DNA from: CANHVK01 sp046304235
Lineage (GTDB): Bacteria > Bacteroidota > Bacteroidia > Flavobacteriales_D > Crocinitomicaceae
NCBI GenBank assembly: GCA_046304235.1
Contig: JBKCEW010000032.1
Span: 1 to 7,538, forward strand
Direction of reading: 5' to 3'
Length of the DNA stretch: 7,538 bases
Position 1 is the stretch's first letter, and every line of letters begins with the position of its first letter. Position numbers and translations under genes: made by a program. A model generated the notes under the pieces. It did no database searches. It was not told the origin of the DNA and was given only the letters and a program-made list of their open reading frames with translations. This document shows, in pieces, positions 1-6,988 of this stretch.

Positions 1-555
1 TTCTTACACCCTCTTTTTCCCGTTCCATGTTTTCCTTATTTTTTTACTTATATTTTTTATACTCTCTGTTTTATCCACAGTTACCTTTTCCCTTTCTTTT
101 GCTTCTCTTCTTCCGACTTCTTATGTAAATTTTTGCCTTTCCAAACCCGTTTTCCTGTTTTTTTTTTCATTGACTTTTTGTCCTTTCTATTTGCTATTTT
201 CTTTTTCACAATAATAACTCTCTTAACTCCCTCCCTGCCTATTTCTGTTTTCTTGTGTCGTTTGCTTTTGTTTCTTTGTTTTTCCCTACCACTTTTCCTA
301 CCCTTTTTTTCTCTCGTTTCCCCCCCTCCAATTTATTTCTGTTTTTTATTTTACACTTTGCAGTATTCTCTTATAAACACTTTTTTCTTGCCCTCTTCCT
401 TCTTCTTCTTGTTTTATTTGCATCATGTTTCTCTCTTTGATTTAACAATGTATTTTATTGGCTTTGTAAACACGATCCTTCTTATTATTTTCTCTTTGTA
501 CTTGTCTAAAACTTTTGTTTGCCAATTTTTGTTAAAACACTTTAAACAATTTTAA
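1..555. other. Polypyrimidine-rich stretch, no supported gene
   Basis: The + strand here is overwhelmingly T and C (roughly 80% or more by eye), with long T runs, C runs near 321-327 and very few purines. Open frames exist in it (for example 133-555) only because A and G are too rare to form stop codons. Their translations are Phe/Leu/Ser low-complexity strings that resemble no protein, so I do not call them. The bias ends abruptly near 550, just before the TATA box, and the genes to the right have A-rich + strands. Possible roles are an upstream control region, a terminal or junction region of a viral genome, or spliced purine-rich coding sequence on the - strand. None is proven. Confidence 0.6.
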
Positions 556-580
556 TGATTTTTTGTAAACCGTAAAAATT

Positions 581-590
581 GTATATATAG
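581..590 (+). promoter_or_regulatory. TATA box of the gene 1 promoter
   Basis: The string GTATATATAG lies about 70 nt before the gene 1 start codon at 659, at the edge of the pyrimidine-rich stretch. A start site 25-30 nt downstream would fall near 610-620. It is the only clear TATA element placed before a gene start in the window; the other genes begin just after splice acceptors. It may therefore drive the whole cluster. Confidence 0.55.
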
Positions 591-625
591 TTTAAAATCT
601 CTATTTGAGACATGTCACTAGTAGT

Positions 626-657
626 GTAAGGTTCAAGTGCATTTTAATCTATTTTAG
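626..657 (+). other. Possible 32-nt leader intron
   Basis: A good donor (AGT then GTAAGG) at 626 and an acceptor (CTATTTTAG) ending at 657 bracket 32 nt just before the gene 1 ATG at 659. If removed, an upstream ATG at 612 joins in frame and adds five residues (MSLVV) to gene 1. It is much shorter than the other introns here (56-85 nt). The donor may instead belong to a short 5' leader that is joined to downstream acceptors. Unspliced, gene 1 simply starts at 659. Confidence 0.3.
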
Positions 658-658
658 C

Positions 659-2005
659 ATGTATAACGTTGAGTTTTACTCTTCTGATGAGCAAGCTCTT
701 CAAACAACTTCACAAATACTTGAATGTAAATCGTTCTCAAAACGATTGTATCATTCGCCATCTGATAGACATAGTTATTCAGCCAAATTTTTTCCCAATC
801 CTGTAAGGTAATGACTATATTTCACTTAACATTAATTTACACAACATGTTTGAAATTTTTTTAAACTAAAAACTATTATAAAGTCAGGGAAGATTACCTG
901 GTCCAGTAAAAGATCTGTTTAAATACATCAGGTTTGAATTTCTATCATCATAAGTTTTTGTCTAATTGCTCACTTGTTCTAAATAAAATTTACTTTTTAG
1001 AAAATTTGGGTATGACCTGTTCTATTCGCCAACTGGATATATAGGTTTCTTTATACTTCTAAATAAAAACTTATTTCCCACCCTCATGACTTTTAATTCT
1101 AATAAGTATGTTTTTCCTTTTAGTGCTTACACACCGATATGGAAGAGATGGTCCAGAGAGTAAAAAATTTGATGACAAATGTTTGCTTTTTGATTTTGAA
1201 TTTTTTCAAAAAATAAACAATTCAACATTTACGGATAATTATAAAAAAAGTCTTCATAAATTTTCCGTTTTGTTAGAAAACTATAGAAAATCAGGTAAAA
1301 AACAAACTTTTACAATCATAAAATATTGTTTTAATACCCCCCCCTCTCTCTTTTTTGTTTTTAGATTTTTCAAACCACTCGAGCATTTCAAGCGTAAAAG
1401 CGTATCCCCTTTGTGTATTTGAAACAACAGACCCTAATATTCAAATAACTTTTAGCTTTGAGGTAACACTTATTCTTTTTATGTCAAATCACTTTAATTT
1501 TACGTAAATAAAATTTTTATAAAATGATTTTTTAGCATTTTACGTCTGGTGAATTGGGATTAGCTCAGAAATCTTGCAATTATGAAATAAGGTACTTTTA
1601 CTTAAATGCAAAAGTAAGTTAACACTTCCAAATATGACATTATTTTTTTCTGTTACAGGCCAACGGATATTGCTCTCCTTATAAAATATGTGTTTCATGA
1701 TGCTTCTAAAAATTATGAAGTGTGTGGCACAGAACAACAGAAACGACAAAAAATATCCCTCGATTCCAAGCATCAAAATGTTATCGATTACAGTGTTCTA
1801 AAATTACCAGCCAACCAGTTCTTAGAATATTTAACCCTTGATAGCGAAAATTTTATTAGTGACTGTCTCAGGTAGCAAAAACATAAAAAATGTAAAAAGT
1901 TGACATCTTTTAAAATCACATTTTTTTTCTAGCCTAAACTCTTCTGTTCTGCCACCTCCGAGTTCTTCTTCTTCTTCTGACTCTCCAACCTCTAACAATG
2001 AATAG
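659..2005 (+). CDS. Gene 1: spliced orphan protein, 280 aa
   Basis: Eight exons: 659-802, 888-931, 1001-1044, 1124-1294, 1365-1462, 1536-1591, 1659-1871, 1933-2005 (843 nt including the stop). Seven introns of 61-85 nt separate them. Each junction keeps one open frame, whereas reading through meets stops at or soon after most donors. Two donors are unusual (GTTTGA at 932, GTTTCT at 1045); the others are GTA. I do not recognise the product. It starts MYNVEFYSSDEQ, has a central patch GYIVLTHRYGRDGP, and ends in a Pro/Ser-rich tail (PPPSSSSSSD) that looks disordered. No signal peptide or membrane segment is visible. The start at 659 follows the TATA box and a possible acceptor. The last 8 nt overlap the start of gene 2. 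By position it could be an early or regulatory protein, but that is only a guess. Confidence 0.65.
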
Positions 2006-3157
2006 TCGTACACTTTCAGAAATCATCCCTTTATCAAATTTAGTCTTTGTAATAGGTAATCATTTTGCAGTAAAATAACTGTTATTAATAGTATTTTAAC
2101 AACATAGTTTTTTTGCAGCTGAAAGTGGCAGTGGTAAATCCACATTTGTAAAATCACTTGTTTCTCATTTACACACAGGTATTTTGTAAAAAGAGGACTG
2201 TAACATTAACTTTTATTAAAATATTTTACTTTTTTAGATATTTCGCTTCATATACAAACTCGAGAACCAAGTGATTTTGCTGATTTAGCTCATGTTGTAC
2301 ATTTTTTAAAACTTGATTTTACTGTGGACGAGCATAGTTTTAGTACAATACCTAGAAAGTCTTTGGTTATTTTAGATGACTTTTCATTTCAACCTAAAGA
2401 TAAAGTAAATGCAAAAAATCGTTTTCTTACCATAGTGAACTATTATCTTCGTCATCATGATATTACACTTTTACTTGTGATTCATAATATGTATAATAAC
2501 AACTTGTTTACAGACATATTATTAGCCCCACATATTTTTTTGTCATATTCAAATTTAGGATATTATATTATAAGGTAACACTTTGATAATTTTATTTAAA
2601 TAATAAAATACTTTATAACAATTATTTGCAGGAAACTTCAAGAAAGACTAGGAGGAAAAGAAGTTTTAAGCTTTTATCAAGAACCTTTAAAACAAAATTT
2701 TAATTTTTGCTATATTAATACAAACAAAAACTATATTATAAATAAAATAGATCGTTTATTTTACGGAAAACCAGTTATAATGTTTTCTAACAAGGAAAAA
2801 TTTATTATCCATAAAAGTGATGAATCTTGTCAGACCAGTCCGAGTCATGGAGAAGAAAATCTAACTGACTCGACTCATAATGCTGTTATTGAATTTATAA
2901 AAAAAACATATCCTAAACAAAAATATCTAACTCTTGTGTTTGAAATTATGAATAACCATAATCTTATTGATGCCAGTTTGTTTTTAATTGCTTTTCCAAA
3001 TTTACATGTTGCTGATGTGTGTGCTTTTTTTAACAATAGATTTGATAAAAATATTGATTCTCGGTATATAAAATTTTGTAAATTTTTGCGCCAAAAAAAA
3101 ATTCGATTTCCTAAAGTAGCTATAAAAAACCCCATAGCTCAAAAATATGTATGTTAA
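1998..3157 (+). CDS. Gene 2: P-loop packaging-type ATPase, 326 aa
   Basis: Four exons: 1998-2055, 2119-2178, 2238-2574, 2632-3157 (981 nt). Introns are 63, 59 and 57 nt. The Walker A motif AESGSGKST (residues 20-28) follows a hydrophobic strand (LVFVI) and ends in GKST, but its first Gly is Ala. Walker B is LVILDD (82-87). A third strand LLLVIHN (117-123) ends in His-Asn, as in FtsK/HerA-like genome-packaging ATPases (A32, Polinton/adintovirus ATPase, adenovirus IVa2), where the sensor strand is often followed by Q or N. The later stretch FNFCYINTN, then a hydrophilic loop, also suits that family. Residues ~205-326 are an extra, mostly helical C-terminal region I cannot assign. The expected role is ATP-driven loading of DNA into capsids. 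A generic P-loop NTPase is the alternative. Its ATG is the first one after the acceptor at 1932, so a leader joined there would express it. Confidence 0.7.
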
Positions 3158-3176
3158 ATTTTTTGTAAAAAAAATG

Positions 3177-3183
3177 TTTTCAG
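3177..3183 (+). promoter_or_regulatory. TTTTCAG acceptor before gene 3
   Basis: A 3' splice site lies 12 nt before the gene 3 ATG and 26 nt after the gene 2 stop. The following A-rich 5' UTR starts AAC and contains no other ATG. It is one of four matching gene-start acceptors. It could receive a spliced leader, or could join gene 2 in frame to gene 3 (donors at 3116 or 3149). Confidence 0.5.
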
Positions 3184-3195
3184 AACAATAATAAT

Positions 3196-5145
3196 ATGAG
3201 TGTCAAAAATTCTAAAACCTATTTGGTTCAGTGTTTATCTAAGGTAACATTTGTTGGTTAAAACACAAAAAATTTTCTCTTTTTCAAAATTATTAATCTG
3301 TTTAGGATAGTGTGTTTCATTGCAACCTTGAACATGAATTTAGAGATATCGCATGTCGCAAATCGGACATATGTTTAAGTTATGAAGATAATGCTATTAC
3401 AGGCGAAGCATTTGGTAACTTGTTTTTTTATTTTTAAACAAAATGCTTATTAAAGATAAAAAATTAAAATACTCATGTTCTAGGGTCATTTGATCTTCAT
3501 TTTAATGCTACAAGCTATTTGGGTAGGTATTTTATTTGACATGTTTTTTCTTTTTTAACTCTCTATAGTTTACCCCCATCTTTTTTTTTTAGATGTGGTG
3601 GTTTTAAGAAACATTGCACCAGCTTCTACAAACCCCTTTACTGAAATAAGCCGACAAATTGCAACCAAATTAAATTTGGGAAATGTGTCACGACCATTTT
3701 CTTCGGTCAACATTAGACCGACAGGAAATGAAATTCAAATGCGACTTACTTTATTACCATATCAAATATTGATTTTACCCTATCACTATCTAATACATAA
3801 TATGATAAAAATAAAGAAAGGGAATGCTTTTGAAATTATAACATCACCTCAATTAAGGTAAAATGTTTTAAATAAAAAACAAAAAATAGTTTTAATGAAA
3901 TATATATTTTAAGGCAAATAATAACAGAAACTAATCAAGGTGACCTACCCATTCTAACAACATTTAGCACAAATGATCCTCTTTTGGTAAAAAAATTTTT
4001 TTTTAAATAAAGGGGTTTTCAAAATAAAATTACATTATTTTTTTTAGGAACAAATAAATGAAGAAGTAGAAGATAAATCAGCGTTATATTATTTAGAGAC
4101 TTACTTTCGACTTTTTCGATGCGGTAAAACAATATTTTTACAACATTTTTTATTGACATAAACTATTTTACACAACAATTTATTTCAGTTGGATTAAAAT
4201 GGACAGCTGCGGCAATAAAAGAATTTGAAGAGAATCCTGCAACCCCTTTAATAATTTACCAGACAGTAATGATAATAAAATTTAATGATAGTGATATGGA
4301 TCTTTTTCCCAGAGATGCGACCGACCCTGATTCTGCACGTAAAAAAGAACGTTATTTAGATTTTGGTATTTTCACAAATGCAAAAGGGTGTGTGTTTCAA
4401 AAAATTCCAGTTACAGCATCTTTTGAAAATGTTCATTACAATCAATTTTCACAGCAATATACCAAGGTAAAAACTTGCAACAAACAAAAATGTGTTTAAA
4501 GATTTTTTTACTTTTTATTTTATTTTTCAGAACTCAGAGTATTCAAACGTGTTAAAAACTCCAATTTTAGAAGCATATAATAAGTCGTGGATAGCAAAAT
4601 ATTTTGGATATAATGCTTTTGTCGACCCAGATACTAAAACGGTCAGCTTTCAAAATTCTTATAGAAGAGGTGCGGCGATGGACGATTCAAGATATCATGT
4701 AAAAGTTCATTTAAAAAGTGAAAAACTTAAGTTATATTTTGCCTCAAAACCATTCTGGGAAAATGTACCAGACGAACCCCTACTTGTAGACGGTTTATCT
4801 GAAATAACTAATGGAATGCCTACATTAGGATACCCGTATACAAAATCACCTTATTTTACAGCCCCATTTTTTATAATTTTTAAAACTAACCATGCAATAG
4901 ACTCCAACTTTTTAAGATATAACGAATTTCTTTTACCCAATTCGTATAGTCGTGTTTTATGTCTTTTAAACTATGACGATTTAGTGGATAAATTTGTGGC
5001 TGTAAAAAAAATGGATATTGTTTTACCTTATCACAATGCTTTAACTCTTCCTAGTGTACTAGAGTTTACTATTATAGATGCTGAACAAAATTTAGTTAAA
5101 TTTGAGGACAAAAGTCAGCTTTTTATATCGTTAACAATGTCTTAA
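3196..5145 (+). CDS. Gene 3: candidate capsid protein, 500 aa
   Basis: Eight exons: 3196-3243, 3306-3414, 3484-3522, 3593-3857, 3914-3986, 4048-4123, 4189-4466, 4531-5145 (1503 nt). Introns are 62, 69, 70, 56, 61, 65 and 64 nt. It is the largest protein in the window and has no membrane segment. It is rich in short alternating hydrophobic strands and aromatic residues, and ends with VLEFTIIDAEQNLVKF, then a polar turn and LFISLTMS. That D-x-x-G/N turn between two terminal beta strands resembles the C-terminus of jelly-roll capsid and penton proteins of adenovirus/Polinton-type viruses. The length and the place after a packaging-type ATPase fit a major capsid protein. This is a resemblance by eye, not a proven homology. 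The acceptor at 3913 is AAG rather than the usual CAG/TAG, and a second in-frame acceptor at 3568 would add eight residues before exon 4. Confidence 0.6.
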
Positions 5146-5282
5146 AAGTGTAGTTAGACAAAAATTTTACAATATAAGATATAACGAGTAAAACATCAAA
5201 AATAAAAGGTGATATTTTTTTATTAAAAAATCACAATTTTTACAATTAAGCGCATTTCTTTTACAGATTTTTTATTTTTCAG
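5146..5282 (+). promoter_or_regulatory. Gene 3-gene 4 spacer: AATAAA, hairpin, acceptors
   Basis: This 137-nt spacer is the longest gap between genes. It holds a poly(A) signal AATAAA at 5201-5206. A few nt later comes an inverted repeat, GTGAT (5209-5213) with ATCAC (5230-5234), extended by facing T and A runs. It then holds two acceptor-like strings, TTTTACAG ending at 5266 and TTTTTCAG ending at 5282, the second being 7 nt before the gene 4 ATG. Plausibly the upstream messages end here while downstream ones are defined by the acceptor. Confidence 0.4.
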
Positions 5283-5289
5283 AATAAAT

Positions 5290-5925
5290 ATGGAAATACA
5301 AACCACTGATGATGATAGTCTTCAACAAGAGTTGGAAAGTGGTGAAAAACCCTATGAACAAGAGTCTTCAGAAAAAACTATTTATCATTTTGATGATCCT
5401 TTGTTAAAAGAGAGTGGATATGTGGAAATATTTCCTAATAAAGTTGTTTTATTATTTCCAGAAAAAATATCATCAACTAATTATCTTTCAAATGTTCAAA
5501 ATGTTCAACTTTATATTAATAAAAAACTTGTTTTTCACTACAACTGGTTACCTATTTTAACTTCTATAGACCTAATAAGATGTAAAAATATGTTTGATCG
5601 AGCCTATTCTGAATACACAGCCTTAATAGATTGGAATTTTTGGCCAGGATGTCATTTTTATCCTCAATTGTACAATGAATCAGTTTCTGTGTATAATAAT
5701 CCTGGTTATACTCTTACGTGTTTTGAAAATTATAACACAACTTCCATTGAACTTGTTATTAAACCCTCACAAACTCAAAACCCCTTACACTCTTTTAATG
5801 TACATGCACAAATTTATGTAGGTCCATATTTAACATTTTGTTCAAAGTCAAGTTTAAATCATCTGGATACCAATGTAATTCACCTTATTTTATCTTTTAT
5901 TCTGTACAAATTAACAAAGTATTAA
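5290..5925 (+). CDS. Gene 4: unrecognised protein, ~200 aa
   Basis: A single uninterrupted frame of 211 aa, starting 7 nt after a TTTTCAG acceptor. The first ~30 residues are acidic and polar (many D, E, Q, S) and probably disordered. The rest is rich in aromatic and beta-type segments with no signal peptide. The stretch near residues 155-175, with TSIELVIKP followed by NPLHSFNVHAQIYV, could be paired beta strands, so a minor structural protein is possible, but I do not recognise a family. The 3' end is uncertain. A donor GTAATT at 5875 and the acceptor ending at 5934 define a 60-nt phase-0 intron, typical for this locus. Its removal would replace the hydrophobic tail with Lys-Leu-stop at 5935-5943, giving 197 aa. 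A donor at 5818 is another option. Confidence 0.6.
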   Translation: MEIQTTDDDSLQQELESGEKPYEQESSEKTIYHFDDPLLKESGYVEIFPNKVVLLFPEKISSTNYLSNVQNVQLYINKKLVFHYNWLPILTSIDLIRCKNMFDRAYSEYTALIDWNFWPGCHFYPQLYNESVSVYNNPGYTLTCFENYNTTSIELVIKPSQTQNPLHSFNVHAQIYVGPYLTFCSKSSLNHLDTNVIHLILSFILYKLTKY

Positions 5926-5934
5926 AATTTTCAG
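5875..5934 (+). other. Probable 60-nt intron whose acceptor also precedes gene 5
   Basis: GTAATT at 5875 and TTTTCAG ending at 5934 match the intron length and signals of this locus. Splicing puts the gene 4 stop at 5941-5943, one base before the gene 5 ATG at 5945. The same acceptor, given a leader instead, would make gene 5 the first frame on its message. Confidence 0.45.
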
Positions 5935-5944
5935 AAGCTTTAAA

Positions 5945-6940
5945 ATGGGCAGTACACTTGAAAACTTTTCTGGATGTGTGCAAAGCTGTGTTTCTATTGC
6001 GGATTCGCTTGAAGAACATATGTGTAAGTAAACGTTAAATTTTAACAAAAACTAAAATTTTAATAAAATTTAATCTTTTACTGTTATCTTTTCAGATGTT
6101 TGTTCAGCATGCAACGGAGACTCTTCTCTTTGTAGAAGTTATTTTAAATTTATCAGCACACAATTAATTCCAGAATTGAAGAAAAACTTTAGTGAACATG
6201 AAGAATATTGGATCTTTAAACCGGAATCATCTCTTAATAAATATATTAAAGAGCAAAGATACGTAATGACTCTGTATTTTAAACCATCTGAATTAATAGA
6301 CATTGTAGAATTAATAGCTGAAACTAATGGGCTTTATGACCCTGGTAATTTAGACATAATCATTTTAAACAAAGAGCTCCAGTCTTGTTTTAATGCTTGG
6401 TGTATTTTTAAACCTAATTTATATTCTCATTGTTTACCTCATGTAAATCTAGCTAACAATGAAAAGATTAATGAAATTAGAAATCATGCTCTTTCTTCGG
6501 AGTTTTATCTAGACTCTCCAGTTGATATTATTTACAACGACACTTCCTCACTGTTTTGGGTTTCACCCATGTTAAATTTGTATATTTACAACAATAAAAA
6601 AATTATTTATACTTGGAAAGAGCTTTGCACTCAATTTACTCAATTTGTTACAAATCAACATTCTGATTTTTCACTTCTTGACAATGATATATATTGCATT
6701 AAAAAAAATTCAATATTGAACCAAACTTTAAAATTTTCACATTTTCACAAGTCACAAATTCCCTATATCTTGAAACAATTCACAAAATTTCTTGGTAAAT
6801 CTACTACTCTTTTGACACTCTGTAAAAATTTAAAATTGCACCATGTAAATTCTAAGGATAAAATTAGTGCTTTTATTGAAAATATTATTCTTAATAACAA
6901 TGCACTTACACCCTATGTACCCTCTGTTGTTTATTTGTAA
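5945..6940 (+). CDS. Gene 5: SWIB/MDM2-like domain protein, 307 aa
   Basis: Two exons, 5945-6023 and 6096-6940 (924 nt), separated by a 72-nt intron with the best donor in the window (GTAAGTA) and a TTTTCAG acceptor. The N-terminus has clustered cysteines (11, 15, 29, 32, 39, including CSAC) that could bind zinc. Residues ~184-260 resemble the p53-binding SWIB domain of MDM2/MDMX. YT-x-KEL starts at 198, Gln-Phe-Val at 209-211 and Tyr-Cys at 226-227. These match YT-x-KEV, Gln-Tyr-Ile and Tyr-Cys of human MDM2 with the same 30-residue span, followed by a Phe and a helix IPYILKQF like MDM2 KIYTMIYRNL. The comparison is with MDM2 sequence from memory. If correct, the protein may bind p53-family or transcription factors. 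No RING finger is seen. The ATG is the first after the acceptor at 5934. Confidence 0.65.
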
Positions 6941-6972
6941 AAACTATGCTAAACTTTTGTATTGTATTGAAA

Positions 6973-6979
6973 TTTTCAG
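6973..6979 (+). promoter_or_regulatory. TTTTCAG acceptor before gene 6
   Basis: A 3' splice site lies 9 nt before the gene 6 ATG and 39 nt after the gene 5 stop, followed by an A-rich UTR starting AAAG. It has the same form as the acceptors before genes 3, 4 and 5. A donor at 6917 (GTACCC) would use it to fuse gene 5 in frame to gene 6 through a 63-nt intron. Confidence 0.5.
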
Positions 6980-6988
6980 AAAGAAACA

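Noticed and set aside
133..555. 140-residue open frame, Phe/Leu/Ser-rich
   Set aside because: It exists because the stretch is nearly free of A and G, so stops cannot form. A second frame is also open inside it, and the translation is low complexity.
803..808. Alternative donor at 808 for gene 1 intron 1
   Set aside because: It shifts the next exon into a frame with a stop after a few codons; the donor at 803 keeps it open.
1592..1658. Alternative donor GTAAGT at 1613 for gene 1 intron 6
   Set aside because: It is a better consensus donor, but joining it to the 1658 acceptor leads to a stop 14 codons later. The donor at 1592 keeps the long frame.
1540..1776. Minus-strand open frame
   Set aside because: It lies over gene 1 exons 6 and 7 and the intron between them, and the plus-strand reading continues a frame that is consistent across eight exons.
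1831..2013. Minus-strand frame with Glu-rich run
   Set aside because: It is the antisense of the TCT repeat coding the Ser-rich tail of gene 1.
2875..3135. Minus-strand 86-residue frame
   Set aside because: It is antisense to the gene 2 C-terminal exon and has no independent signals.
5838..6038. 66-residue plus-strand frame
   Set aside because: It overlaps the gene 4 end, the acceptor at 5934 and gene 5 exon 1 in another frame. The gene 5 frame joins cleanly to its long second exon.
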